Source: Mycolicibacterium palauense (lineage in GTDB: Bacteria; Actinomycetota; Actinomycetes; Mycobacteriales; Mycobacteriaceae). Taken from it: a stretch of 32,621 nt of DNA. The translations under genes were made by a program, and so were the position numbers. Positions 7,960 to 16,295 of this stretch are shown in pieces; the first letter of the stretch is position 1, and each line of letters begins with the position of its first letter. A model generated the notes under the pieces. The model was not told the DNA's origin and did not search any database. It saw only the letters and a program-made list of their open reading frames with translations. Where the stretch lies: positions 1-32,621 of the forward strand of contig NZ_NVQF01000070.1 of the NCBI RefSeq assembly GCF_002592005.1, read 5' to 3'.

Positions 7960-8253
7960 ATGAGCGTGGAGATGACCGCCCCGTCCTCAGAACCCTCGGA
8001 GTCCGGCGAGCTTCCCGACATCGACGACCTCCGCCTGGAGATCGACCGCCTCGATGCCGAGATCCTCGCCGCGGTTCGGCGCCGCACCGAGGTCTCGCAG
8101 ATCATCGGCAAGATCCGGATGGCCTCCGGCGGCACCCGTCTGGTGCACAGCCGGGAGATGAAGGTGATCGAGCGCTACAGCGAGCTGGGGCCCGAGGGCC
8201 GCGAGCTGGCCATGCTGCTGCTGCGCCTGGGCCGCGGCCGCCTCGGCCACTGA
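7960..8253 (+). CDS. Chorismate mutase, AroQ-delta (MtCM type)
   Basis: This is a 97-aa intracellular chorismate mutase that converts chorismate to prephenate for Phe and Tyr synthesis. The all-helical AroQ fold shows its first-helix catalytic pattern LRLEIDRLDAEILAAVRRRTEVSQ. The central RMASGGTRLVHSREMKVIERY and the C-terminal LLLRLGRGRLGH nearly match the M. tuberculosis enzyme Rv0948c as I remember it. That class is weakly active alone and is activated by binding DAHP synthase; the C-terminal RLGH is part of that switch. I chose ATG 7960 because AGAGGAAAG precedes it and it corresponds to the 90-residue form studied in M. tuberculosis. An in-frame ATG at 7915 adds 15 residues and has a weaker ribosome site. 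It lies downstream of the putative attenuator. Confidence 0.95.
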   Translation: MSVEMTAPSSEPSESGELPDIDDLRLEIDRLDAEILAAVRRRTEVSQIIGKIRMASGGTRLVHSREMKVIERYSELGPEGRELAMLLLRLGRGRLGH

Positions 8254-8260
8254 TCCCGCG

Positions 8261-8311
8261 CGATTTCGGTGCAGCTGGTCCCGCCAGACGGGACCAGCTG
8301 CACCGAAATCG
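8261..8311. terminator. Perfect 23-bp inverted repeat between convergent genes
   Basis: The arms 8261-8283 and 8289-8311 are perfect reverse complements around a CCAGA loop. The hairpin ends exactly at the stop codon of the minus-strand aldehyde dehydrogenase and starts seven bases after the chorismate mutase stop. It is much longer than a normal terminator stem and has no T-tract. It probably ends transcription from both sides; it could also be a copy of a dispersed palindromic element. Confidence 0.7.
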
Positions 8312-9760
8312 TCAGTTTGTGAGGGCGATGTACTTGGTGTCGAGGTACTCCTCGATGCCCTCCGAGCCGCCTTCCCGGCCGAAGCCGGACTCCTTGACGC
8401 CGCCGAACGGTGCCGCCGGGTCCGAGATCACACCCCGGTTGATCCCGACCATGCCCGACTGGACGGACTCGGCCACCCGCAGCGCCCGGTCCAGTGACCG
8501 GGTGTAGATGTAGGCGGCCAACCCGTACTCGGTGTCGTTGGCGGCCCGGACGCCCTCCTCCTCGGTGTCGAACCCGGTGATCGGGGCGACCGGCCCGAAG
8601 ACCTCCTCCTTGAGGATGCGGGCGTCGGCGGGCACGTCGGCCAGCACCGTGGCCGGGTAGAAGTTCCCGGCGCCCTCGGGGGCCACCCCGCCGACGGCGA
8701 CGGTGGCCCCGCGCGACACCGCGTCGGAGACCAGGTCCTCCACCGTGGCCACCTGTTTCGGGTTGATCAGCGGGCCCAGCATCGACGAGTCGTCCAGGCC
8801 GTCGCCCAGGGTGTACTCGCTCATGCGCTTGACCAGCTTCTCGGTGAACTCCTCGCGGACGGCGTTGGCGACGTGGAACCGGTTGGCGGCCGTGCAGGCC
8901 TCACCGCCGTTGCGCATCTTGGCCAGCACGGCCCCCTCGACCGCGGCGTCGACGTCGGCGTCGTCGAACACCACGAACGGGGCGTTGCCGCCCAGTTCCA
9001 TCGAGGTGCGCAGCAGCTTGTCCGAGGACTGCTTGACCAGCGCCTTGCCCACCCCGGTGGACCCGGTGAAGGTCAGCTTGCGCAGCCGGCCGTCGTCGAT
9101 CAGCGCGGTCGTCAGCTCCCCGGGCGCCGACGTCGGCAGCACGGACAGCACCCCCTTGGGCAGGCCCGCATCGCCGATCAGCTTGGCCAGCAGCAGCATC
9201 GTCAGCGGCGTCTCCTGGGCCGGTTTGACGATCATGGTGCAGCCGGCGGCCAGCGCGGGCCCGATCTTGCGGGTGCCCATGGCCAGCGGGAAGTTCCACG
9301 GCGTGATGGCGTAGCAGGGCCCGACCGCCGCCTTGGTGACCAGGATCCGCCCGGTTCCGGCCGGGCTGCGGGTGTAGCGGCCGTCGATGCGCACCGCCTC
9401 TTCGGCGAACCACCGGAAGAACTCGACGCCGTAGCGCACCTCACCCATGCTCTCGGGCAACACCTTGCCCATCTCCAGGGTCATCAGGGTGGCGACGTCG
9501 TCGGCGCGCGCGGTGATCGTCTCGAACACCGAGCGCAGGATCTCGCCGCGCTGGCGGGGCGGGGTGGCGGCCCACTCCTCCTGGACGGCGGCGGCCGCGT
9601 CGAGTGCGGCGAGGCCGTCCTCGGGAGTCGCGTCGGCGACGCTGACGATCACCTCGTCGTTCGCAGGGTTGAGCACATCGAAGGTCGAGGATCCGGCGCG
9701 CTCCTCGCCCCCGATCCACAACCCGGTGGGCACGGATGACAAGAGCTTGGCGGTGTCCAT
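8312..9760 (-). CDS. NAD(P)-dependent aldehyde dehydrogenase, succinate-semialdehyde type
   Basis: The protein has 482 aa with the full aldehyde dehydrogenase fold. The general base is Glu255 in SMELGGNAP and the catalytic Cys is Cys289 in NGGEACTAANRF, with the standard spacing of 34. The cofactor motif FTGSTGVGK and TPWNFPLAMGTRK are present. The C-terminal FGGVKESGFGREGGSEGIEEYLDTKY is typical of GabD-like succinate-semialdehyde dehydrogenases, which feed succinate into the TCA cycle. Substrate assignment from sequence is only moderate. It stands alone on the minus strand between chorismate mutase and pgi. As I remember, M. tuberculosis does not have this gene at the corresponding place, so it may be a local insertion. 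Confidence 0.92.
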   Translation of the reverse strand: MDTAKLLSSVPTGLWIGGEERAGSSTFDVLNPANDEVIVSVADATPEDGLAALDAAAAVQEEWAATPPRQRGEILRSVFETITARADDVATLMTLEMGKVLPESMGEVRYGVEFFRWFAEEAVRIDGRYTRSPAGTGRILVTKAAVGPCYAITPWNFPLAMGTRKIGPALAAGCTMIVKPAQETPLTMLLLAKLIGDAGLPKGVLSVLPTSAPGELTTALIDDGRLRKLTFTGSTGVGKALVKQSSDKLLRTSMELGGNAPFVVFDDADVDAAVEGAVLAKMRNGGEACTAANRFHVANAVREEFTEKLVKRMSEYTLGDGLDDSSMLGPLINPKQVATVEDLVSDAVSRGATVAVGGVAPEGAGNFYPATVLADVPADARILKEEVFGPVAPITGFDTEEEGVRAANDTEYGLAAYIYTRSLDRALRVAESVQSGMVGINRGVISDPAAPFGGVKESGFGREGGSEGIEEYLDTKYIALTN

Positions 9761-9809
9761 ACATCCATCATTTACACCTTCGTTGGGCGCAGCGCACCCG
9801 CCTCGCGAT

Positions 9810-9815
9810 TAGGGT
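9810..9815 (+). promoter_or_regulatory. Probable -10 element of leaderless pgi
   Basis: TAGGGT fits the TANNNT consensus and ends six bases before the pgi ATG. Transcription would then start at about the A of the ATG. A GAGG ends only one base before the start, too close for a normal ribosome site. Confidence 0.45.
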
Positions 9816-9821
9816 CGAGGA

Positions 9822-11489
9822 ATGACCGGTGACGCCACCCAGATTCCCGATATCGCAAAGACGCCCGCCTGGAACGCACTGGAACGCCATCACGACCGGA
9901 TCGGTGCCAGACACCTGCGTGAGTTCTTCGACGAGGACCCCGGCCGGGGCCGCGAGCTGACGCTGACCGTCGGCGATCTCTACATCGACTACAGCAAGCA
10001 CCGGGTCACCCGGGAGACGCTGAAACTGCTGATCGACCTGGCCGAGGCCGCCGGGCTGCCCGAGCGCCGCGCCGCGATGTTCGCCGGCGAGCACATCAAC
10101 ACCTCCGAGGACCGCGCGGTGCTGCACACCGCGCTGCGGCTGCCCCGCGACGCCGCGCTGACCGTCGACGGCCAGGACGTCGTGACCGATGTCCACGAGG
10201 TGCTCGACAAGATGGGCGATTTCACCGACCGGTTGCGGTCCGGGGAGTGGACCGGGGCCACCGGCGAGCGCATCAAGACCGTGGTCAACATCGGCATCGG
10301 CGGCTCGGACCTGGGCCCGGTGATGGTTTACGACGCGTTGCGCCACTACGCTGACGCCGGGATCTCGGCGCGCTTCGTCTCCAACGTCGACCCCGCCGAC
10401 CTGGTGGCCAAGCTGGCCGGGCTGGACCCGGCGACCACGCTGTTCATCGTCGCCTCCAAGACCTTCTCCACCCTGGAGACCCTGACCAACGCGACGGCCG
10501 CGCGGCGCTGGCTGGTCGAGGCGCTCGGCGACGCCGCGGTCGCGAAGCACTTCGTGGCGGTCTCGACGAACAAGCGGCTGGTGGACGAGTTCGGCATCAA
10601 CACCGACAACATGTTCGGCTTCTGGGACTGGGTCGGCGGGCGCTACTCGGTGGACTCGGCGATCGGGCTGTCGGTGATGGCCGTCATCGGGCGGGAGGCG
10701 TTCGCCGACTTCCTGTCCGGCTTCCACATCGTCGACGAGCATTTCCGGACCGCGCCACTGGAGGCCAACGCGCCGGCGCTGCTGGGCCTGATCGGGCTGT
10801 GGTACTCCGATTTCTTCGGTGCGCAGTCGCGGGCGGTGCTGCCCTACTCCAACGACCTGTCCCGCTTCGCGGCCTATCTGCAGCAGCTGACCATGGAGTC
10901 CAACGGCAAGTCGGTGCGCCGCGACGGCAGCCCGGTGACCACCGACACCGGTGAGATCTTCTGGGGTGAGCCGGGCACCAACGGCCAGCACGCCTTCTAT
11001 CAGCTGCTGCACCAGGGCACCCGGCTGGTGCCCGCCGATTTCATCGGCTTCTCCCAGCCGACCGACGACCTGCCCACCGCCGACGGCACCGGCAGCATGC
11101 ACGACCTGTTGATGAGCAACTTCTTCGCCCAGACCCAGGTGCTGGCGTTCGGCAAGACCGCCGAGGAGATCGCCGCCGAGGGCACCCCGGCCGACGTGGT
11201 GCCGCACAAGGTGATGCCGGGCAACCGGCCCTCGACGTCGATCCTGGCGACCCGGCTGACCCCGTCGGTGGTGGGCCAGTTGATCGCGCTCTACGAGCAC
11301 CAGGTGTTCACCGAGGGCGTGGTGTGGGGCATCGACTCGTTCGACCAGTGGGGGGTGGAGCTGGGCAAGACCCAGGCCAAGGCGCTGCTGCCGGTGCTCA
11401 CCGGTGACGGCCCGCCGCCCGAGCAGTCCGACAGCTCGACCGACGAGCTGGTGCGCCGCTACCGCGTCGAGCGGGGCCGCACCCGGTAG
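9822..11489 (+). CDS. pgi: Glucose-6-phosphate isomerase
   Basis: The protein has 555 aa, the usual length of bacterial Pgi. It interconverts glucose-6-phosphate and fructose-6-phosphate in glycolysis and gluconeogenesis. Recognisable segments are NIGIGGSDLGPVM (sugar-phosphate binding), SKTFSTLETLTNA, the signature DWVGGRYSVDSAIG, the catalytic SNGKSV and GTNGQHAFYQLLHQGT region, and the C-terminal signature DSFDQWGVELGK. It is convergent with the SDR, with 13 bp between stops. Confidence 0.98.
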   Translation: MTGDATQIPDIAKTPAWNALERHHDRIGARHLREFFDEDPGRGRELTLTVGDLYIDYSKHRVTRETLKLLIDLAEAAGLPERRAAMFAGEHINTSEDRAVLHTALRLPRDAALTVDGQDVVTDVHEVLDKMGDFTDRLRSGEWTGATGERIKTVVNIGIGGSDLGPVMVYDALRHYADAGISARFVSNVDPADLVAKLAGLDPATTLFIVASKTFSTLETLTNATAARRWLVEALGDAAVAKHFVAVSTNKRLVDEFGINTDNMFGFWDWVGGRYSVDSAIGLSVMAVIGREAFADFLSGFHIVDEHFRTAPLEANAPALLGLIGLWYSDFFGAQSRAVLPYSNDLSRFAAYLQQLTMESNGKSVRRDGSPVTTDTGEIFWGEPGTNGQHAFYQLLHQGTRLVPADFIGFSQPTDDLPTADGTGSMHDLLMSNFFAQTQVLAFGKTAEEIAAEGTPADVVPHKVMPGNRPSTSILATRLTPSVVGQLIALYEHQVFTEGVVWGIDSFDQWGVELGKTQAKALLPVLTGDGPPPEQSDSSTDELVRRYRVERGRTR

Positions 11490-11502
11490 CCGGCCACGGG
11501 GG

Positions 11503-12252
11503 TTAGGCGAACAGCCCGGCCCACCGCGTCGGCACCACCCGCATCAGGAGGACCAGCGGTATCCACGGCCACGCCGGGACGATCGCGCTGCCCCGTTCGC
11601 GTTCGATCGCGGCCACCATCGCGCGGACCCCGGTGTCGGTGTCGACCATCAGCATCGTGGACTCGGCCTTGGCGGTCATCTCCGAGGCGATGTAGCCCGG
11701 CTGCAGCACCGTGACCCTGATCGGCCCGGTGCGGTATTCGGCCCGCAGTGACTGCCCCAGCGAGATGACGCCCGCCTTGCTGGCCGCGTAGGCCGCCTTG
11801 ACCCCGGGGACTCCGCGGTTGCCGGCGACCGAGGCGACCAGGACCAGATGACCGGAGCCGGACTGGGTGAACATCTGCAGCGCCGTCTCGATCTGCACCA
11901 GCGCCGCGACCAGGTTGGTCTCGATGGTGGCCTTGTTGGCCCACAGCCGGCCCGAGCCCAGCGGCGCCCCCTTGCCGATCCCGGCGTTGACGATGACGCG
12001 GTCGATGCCGCCCAACTCCCCGGACAGCTCGGCGAAGACCGTGGGCACCCGTTCGTGGTCGGTGACGTCCAGCGCGGCCACGGCGACGGTGATTCCCGGA
12101 TAACGCCGGGTGAGTTCGGTCTTGAGCTCCTCGAGCCGGTCGGTCCGGCGCGCGCACAGCGCCAGGTCGCGCCCCCGGGCCGCGAAGGCCCGCGCCATCC
12201 CGGCGCCCAGCCCCGAGCTCGCGCCGGTGATCAGGATCCTCTGCCGGGTCAT
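11503..12252 (-). CDS. SDR family NAD(P)-dependent oxidoreductase
   Basis: This is a 249-aa classical short-chain dehydrogenase. It has the nucleotide motif TGASSGLG (residues 9-16), NAG in the fourth strand, the catalytic Ser in VLVASVAG and Tyr155-x3-Lys159 in YAASK. The C-terminus (about 222-249, VPAWPWIPLVLLMRVVPTRW) is hydrophobic and may bind membrane, as in several mycobacterial SDRs. ATG 12252 gives the normal length for the family. It appears to be the counterpart of Rv0945 of M. tuberculosis, which I recall lies between pgi and the Fpg-like Rv0944. Its substrate is unknown. Confidence 0.9.
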   Translation of the reverse strand: MTRQRILITGASSGLGAGMARAFAARGRDLALCARRTDRLEELKTELTRRYPGITVAVAALDVTDHERVPTVFAELSGELGGIDRVIVNAGIGKGAPLGSGRLWANKATIETNLVAALVQIETALQMFTQSGSGHLVLVASVAGNRGVPGVKAAYAASKAGVISLGQSLRAEYRTGPIRVTVLQPGYIASEMTAKAESTMLMVDTDTGVRAMVAAIERERGSAIVPAWPWIPLVLLMRVVPTRWAGLFA

Positions 12253-12435
12253 CGCTGCAGGGTATCCAATCCCGCCCGGAAGGCCCCGAACCCGCGCCAA
12301 TCCTCTTGATCCGTCCGGTGATTGAGGCGGCCGGCGCGACGCGGCGGTAGCGCACATCCGCCGATCCAGCGGGTTCCGGCGTGTAACACCGGCGACAGCG
12401 ACCGGTTAACACTCCGTTACCGAGGCGGCCTCGTG

Positions 12436-12464
12436 TTGACGGACCCAACCTCCTCGGCGAGCAT
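12436..12464 (+). promoter_or_regulatory. Possible promoter of catabolic operon A
   Basis: TTGACG (12436-12441) is followed after 17 bp by GAGCAT (12459-12464), which keeps only the conserved A2 and T6 of a -10. Transcription would start near 12471, inside the tandem operator, as expected for repression by a LacI protein. The rest of the 276-bp spacer from 12253 holds a 13-bp palindrome (12421-12433) and no gene that I can see. Confidence 0.4.
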
Positions 12465-12468
12465 TCTT

Positions 12469-12492
12469 GCAACCGCTTGCGCAAGCAATTGC
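12469..12492. promoter_or_regulatory. Tandem LacI-type operator, operon A
   Basis: Two 12-bp sites abut: GCAACCGCTTGC (12469-12480) and GCAAGCAATTGC (12481-12492). The first is the textbook LacI-family form GCAA-N-CG-N-TTGC; both are GCAA-N4-TTGC. Their junction also forms the perfect palindrome GCTTGCGCAAGC. The same two-site arrangement occurs at 19732-19755 before operon B. The site ends 36 bp before the first start codon and overlaps the predicted transcription start. Confidence 0.75.
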
Positions 12493-12528
12493 ACACGGTC
12501 ACGAAGGTAGCGAAGGAGGCTGTCAATC

Positions 12529-13155
12529 TTGGTGACGCGAGAGATCGACGTAGCGCGGCTGGAACCCGACAAGGCGTACAAGCTGCTCGTCGGGGCCGTA
12601 CAACCGCGACCGATCGCGTGGCTGTCCACCGTCGCACCCGACGGCACGGCCAATCTCGCGCCGTTCAGCTTCTTCACCGTCGCCTCGCGGAACCCCGCCA
12701 CGGTGCTCGTCTCCATCGGTCAGCACGGCGCCGGGGCGGTCAAGGACACCCTGCACAACGTGCGCACCACCGGCGAGTTCGTCGTCAACGTCGCCTCCAT
12801 GGAACACCTGGACGCCGTCTCCGCCACGAGTGCGGCCGTGGCGGCCGACGTCGACGAGTTCCACCTGGCCGCCCTGACCACGGCGCCCTCGATCACGGTG
12901 CGGCCGCCCCGGGTGGCCGAGGCGCGGCTGGCCCTGGAATGCCGCCTCCGCGAGGAGGTGCGGATCGGCACCGACACCGTCGTCTTCGGGACGGTGCTGT
13001 GGGCGCATTCGGCCGACGGTGTCCTCGACGACGGCCTGCGGGTGGACAACGACGTTCTGCAGCCGTTGGGCCGGCTGGCGGGCCCGTGGTTCGCCGACCG
13101 ACTCGCGGCGCTGCCCCAGCCCGCGGCCCCCGAGGTGGTGACGACCCGTGACTGA
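12529..13155 (+). CDS. Flavin reductase-like (split-barrel FMN-binding) protein
   Basis: The protein is 208 aa from TTG 12529, with AAGGAGG nine bases upstream; GTG 12532 is equally possible. It belongs to the DIM6/NTAB-type FMN-binding split barrel. The typical N-terminal PRPIAWLSTVAPDGTANLAP, the segment FFTVASRNPATVLVSI and KDTLHNVRTTGEFVVNV are present. Family members reduce flavin with NAD(P)H for two-component monooxygenases or act as small flavoproteins in catabolic clusters. It is the first gene of operon A and overlaps the next gene by eight bases. The FAD monooxygenase two genes on is of the single-component class and should not need a reductase, so its real role here is open. Confidence 0.8.
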   Translation: MVTREIDVARLEPDKAYKLLVGAVQPRPIAWLSTVAPDGTANLAPFSFFTVASRNPATVLVSIGQHGAGAVKDTLHNVRTTGEFVVNVASMEHLDAVSATSAAVAADVDEFHLAALTTAPSITVRPPRVAEARLALECRLREEVRIGTDTVVFGTVLWAHSADGVLDDGLRVDNDVLQPLGRLAGPWFADRLAALPQPAAPEVVTTRD

Positions 13156-13987
13156 GGTGGCCAAGTTGGGAGTGGTGCAGATGGTTGCCGCGCCGGGCAA
13201 GCCCGACGAGAACCTGGCAGCCGCCCAGCGCCATGTCGCCCGGCTCGCCGAACTGGGCGCCGGCGTGGTCGTGCTTCCCGAGCTCTTCGTATCCGGCTAC
13301 GACCTCGACATGGATCTGGGCACCGTCAGCGATTCCGCCGGGCGGCATACGGCCGAACTCACCGGCTGGGCGCGTCAGCACGACGTGGTGCTCGCGACGG
13401 CGCTGTTGACCCGCACCGAGGACGGCTCCATGATCGACCTGGCGGTGCTGATCGGACCCGATGGGGTGCTGGCCTCGTCGTCCAAGCGGTTCCTGTGGGG
13501 GCTGGAGCGGGAATCCTTCACCCGTCGGATCGAGCCGGGGGCACTGGCCGAAACCCCTTGTGGCGCGGTCGGTGTCGCGATCTGCTACGAAGCCGGCTTC
13601 CCCGAGGTCGTGCGTGACCTCGCGCTTCGCGGCGCCGACATCATCGCCATCCCGGCGGCGTTCGGACGCCAACGCCTCTACGCCTGGGAGCTGCTGACCC
13701 GGTCGCGGGCACTGGAGAACGGCTGCTTCGTCGCCGCCGCGGGCCTCACCGGCACCAATCCCGGCGGCGCCGCCTTCGCCGGCCACAGCCGGATCGTGTC
13801 GCCCGACGGTGACGTGCTGGCCGGACTGGCCTGGCGCGAGGGCACCGCAATCGCGGCGGCCGACCTCGCCGAGGTCGACCGCTCCCGCGATCGGATCCCC
13901 TACCTGACCGACCTCATTGCCGAGCGGGTGGACCGCGCGGCCGACGAAGCCGAAGGAGAGAACACGTGCCTGACCTCGACGTCGTGA
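13148..13987 (+). CDS. Carbon-nitrogen hydrolase (nitrilase superfamily amidase)
   Basis: The protein has 279 aa with the complete Glu-Lys-Cys triad of the nitrilase superfamily: Glu45 in LPELF, Lys113 in SSKRFLWG and Cys146 in AICYEAGFPE. The fold is a single CN-hydrolase domain with no extra domain. This branch usually hydrolyses amides or carbamoyl groups rather than nitriles. Nitrilase-type omega-amidases occur in known pyridine and nicotine pathways, where they release ammonia after ring cleavage. That role, for example on maleamate or N-formylmaleamate, is my inference. It is coupled to both neighbours (8-bp overlap upstream, 22-bp overlap downstream). Confidence 0.88.
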   Translation: MTEVAKLGVVQMVAAPGKPDENLAAAQRHVARLAELGAGVVVLPELFVSGYDLDMDLGTVSDSAGRHTAELTGWARQHDVVLATALLTRTEDGSMIDLAVLIGPDGVLASSSKRFLWGLERESFTRRIEPGALAETPCGAVGVAICYEAGFPEVVRDLALRGADIIAIPAAFGRQRLYAWELLTRSRALENGCFVAAAGLTGTNPGGAAFAGHSRIVSPDGDVLAGLAWREGTAIAAADLAEVDRSRDRIPYLTDLIAERVDRAADEAEGENTCLTSTS

Positions 13988-15207
13988 TCTGTGGCGCGGG
14001 AATCGGCGGGCTGGCCGCCGCCGCCGCGCTACGCCGCCAGGGAATCGCCACCACCATCCTGGAACAGGCACCCGAACTCGGCGAGGTCGGGGCCGGCCTG
14101 CAGATCGGCCCGAACGCCACCCGGGTGCTCTATCTGCTCGGGCTGCGCGAGGCCATGGACGAGGTCTCCCTCGAGGTGCAGGAAACGGTGAACCGGCGGT
14201 GGAACGACGGCTCGATCATCGCCAAGACCACCCTGGGCGCCAGCGCCACCGCACGTTATGGCGCGCCCTACCTCCAGGTCCACCGCGCCGACCTGCACCA
14301 GGCCCTGCTCAGCGCCGCCGTCGGGCCCGGCTTCCCCGGCCCGCCGGCGGTGGTGCGCACCGCCAGCACCGCGGTGGACATCGACGAATCCGACCCGCTT
14401 CGTCCCACCGTGATCCTCGCCGACGGCACGCACGTCCCCGCCGACGTCATCGTGGGGGCCGACGGGATCCGGTCCATGGTCCGCGCCCACATCGGGGCCC
14501 CTGTCGACGTCCTCGACAGCGGCGACATGGCCTTTCGCACCCTGGTCGACGGCGAGGCGGTGCGCCGCGACCCGGCGACGCGGTTCCTGGTCGACTGGCA
14601 GGCCGGCAACGTCTGGTTCGGGCCCCACGGCCACCTGGTCGTCTACCCGGTGCGCCGGGCCCGGCTGGTCAACGTGGTCGGCATCGGTCCCATCACCGAG
14701 GAACTGTCCCGGGACTGGCGAAGACCAGCCGGCCACGACGAGCTGATGGCCGCCTATCAGGGCTGGGACGAGCGGGTCCTCGCCCTGATGAGCAAGGCGA
14801 CCGGACCCATCTCGTTGTGGGCGATGAAACACCAGGAGCCGTTCTCCTGCTGGAACCGCGGGAACATCACGCTGCTCGGCGACGCCTCCCACTCGATGGT
14901 CCCCTACGTATCGCAGGGCGCCTCCCAGGCGATCGAGGACGCGGCGGTGCTGGCCGAGGAGCTCGCCGATGTCGACCCGATCGGCGCCGGCGCGGCACTG
15001 GCCGGCTATGTCGAGCGGCGCGCCGAGCGGGCCCGCACCGTGCAGCTGGCCGCGATCGCCAACCGCGGCGTGTTCCATCTGCCCGACGGCGACCGTCAGC
15101 GCGAGCGCGACCAGCGGATGCGCGCCGAGGCCCGCAACGTCGACACCAGGCTCGACTGGATCTACCAGGGCACCCCGCTGCGCGGGCTGGCCACCGCCGC
15201 CAGCTGA
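13966..15207 (+). CDS. FAD-dependent aromatic-ring monooxygenase (NicC/salicylate hydroxylase class)
   Basis: The protein has 413 aa and belongs to group A flavoprotein hydroxylases. It has the FAD motif GAGIGG (10-15), the DG motif around Asp166 (VGADGIRS) and the GD motif around Asp306 (LLGDASHSM). Overall it resembles 6-hydroxynicotinate 3-monooxygenase and salicylate hydroxylase, both of which do decarboxylative hydroxylation. NicC has a substrate-contacting His at position 47 (GIHIGPN); here the same place is Gln46 (GLQIGPN), as in salicylate-type enzymes. The pyridine substrate may therefore not be 6-hydroxynicotinate itself. GTG 13966 has GAAGGAGAG upstream. In context it probably makes the 2,5-dihydroxypyridine-type substrate for the ring-cleaving enzyme of operon B. 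Confidence 0.88.
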   Translation: MPDLDVVICGAGIGGLAAAAALRRQGIATTILEQAPELGEVGAGLQIGPNATRVLYLLGLREAMDEVSLEVQETVNRRWNDGSIIAKTTLGASATARYGAPYLQVHRADLHQALLSAAVGPGFPGPPAVVRTASTAVDIDESDPLRPTVILADGTHVPADVIVGADGIRSMVRAHIGAPVDVLDSGDMAFRTLVDGEAVRRDPATRFLVDWQAGNVWFGPHGHLVVYPVRRARLVNVVGIGPITEELSRDWRRPAGHDELMAAYQGWDERVLALMSKATGPISLWAMKHQEPFSCWNRGNITLLGDASHSMVPYVSQGASQAIEDAAVLAEELADVDPIGAGAALAGYVERRAERARTVQLAAIANRGVFHLPDGDRQRERDQRMRAEARNVDTRLDWIYQGTPLRGLATAAS

Positions 15208-15253
15208 GCACCCGATCACCGACCACCCGCCACACACCCGAAAGGCACCAACC

Positions 15254-16288
15254 ATGCACCACAGCATCCGCAACACCCGGGTCGGGATCGCGCTTCTGGC
15301 CATCCCCCTGCTGATCGGCGCCACCGCCTGCGGATCCGGCAGCAGCACCGACGACGACAGCGCGACGAGCCTTCCGGTGGTCAAGATGGACGGAGTCGTC
15401 CCCGACCCGTTCGGGGTCACCGCGCTGTTCGTCAAGAACGAAAAGCTGGACGAGAAACACGGTTTCGACTTCGAGTACACCGAGGGCGACCCGTCGGGCG
15501 GCACCACGCCCTTCCTGCGCGGCGACGTGCAGCTGGGTCCGGGCGACGCCGTCTCGGCCGCGATCGCCAACGACGAAGGCCACGACACTGTCGCCTACTA
15601 TCCGCTGATGTCGCAGACCGCTTCCGTGGTGGCGAGCAAGGCCAGCGGCATCACCGAACCCGAAGACCTGCGCGGAAAGCGCGTGGGGCACTTCGGCAAC
15701 GACTCGGGCACCACCCAGGCACTCACGTTGACACTCAAGGACTGCTGCGACATCGACGTCCAGAAGGACCTCACCCTGGTGCAGTCCTCCCCGGAGGCCC
15801 TGCCCGCGCTGCTGCAGAAGGGCGAGGTCGACGCGATCTTCGATTTCGAACCGTTCGGCGACCGCGCGGTTCAGATGACCGACGGCACCCGGGTGCTCGA
15901 AGTGACCAAGTACTGGAAGGACAAGTCGGGCTGGGCCCCACCACTGGCCATGCTGTGGTCGAACGTGGACTGGCTGACCGAGAACCCCGATCTTGCCCAC
16001 AACGTCGTCGCCGCCTTCAGTGAGGCGATGCAGTCGATGGTCGACGCGAATTACGAGACCTTCAAGGAGGAGCCGTACAAGTCCTTCCTGGATGCCGAAT
16101 CCGACGCCGAGCTCGACCGGTTGGTGACCTACTGCCAGAGCCTGCCCTGCTACACCAACTCGTGGACCGACGAGGACGCCACACACATGAACGACTGGAT
16201 CAAGATGATGGTCGCCGACGGGATGCTGCCGGCCTACCCGGACAATCCGCCGTCGGCGACACTCGAGTCCGTGCTGACCAACCGGTGA
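15254..16288 (+). CDS. ABC transporter substrate-binding lipoprotein (NitT/TauT/THI5-like)
   Basis: The protein has 344 aa: a lipoprotein signal peptide with a Cys in GATACGSG, an acidic Ser/Asp linker, then an SsuA/THI5-like periplasmic binding domain. Visible family features are DPFGVTALFVKNEKLDEKHG near the N-terminus, GDAVSAAIA, and the hinge segment EDLRGKRVGHFGNDSG. Relatives bind taurine, nitrate, pyrimidines of thiamine salvage, riboflavin or other small aromatics. In this operon an N-heteroaromatic acid or amide is the likely ligand, but that rests on neighbours only. Four Cys occur as a CC pair (DCCD) and CQSLPC, possibly disulfides. AAAGG precedes the ATG by eight bases. Confidence 0.9.
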   Translation: MHHSIRNTRVGIALLAIPLLIGATACGSGSSTDDDSATSLPVVKMDGVVPDPFGVTALFVKNEKLDEKHGFDFEYTEGDPSGGTTPFLRGDVQLGPGDAVSAAIANDEGHDTVAYYPLMSQTASVVASKASGITEPEDLRGKRVGHFGNDSGTTQALTLTLKDCCDIDVQKDLTLVQSSPEALPALLQKGEVDAIFDFEPFGDRAVQMTDGTRVLEVTKYWKDKSGWAPPLAMLWSNVDWLTENPDLAHNVVAAFSEAMQSMVDANYETFKEEPYKSFLDAESDAELDRLVTYCQSLPCYTNSWTDEDATHMNDWIKMMVADGMLPAYPDNPPSATLESVLTNR

Positions 16289-16295
16289 GACCGCG

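Noticed and set aside
9768..11300. A 510-codon open frame antisense to pgi
   Set aside because: It is a shadow frame; pgi on the plus strand is unmistakable and the antisense product has no recognisable domain.
12421..12433. 13-bp palindrome CGAGGC-G-GCCTCG as a second operator
   Set aside because: GC-rich palindromes of this size occur by chance in such DNA, and it is not repeated before operon B.
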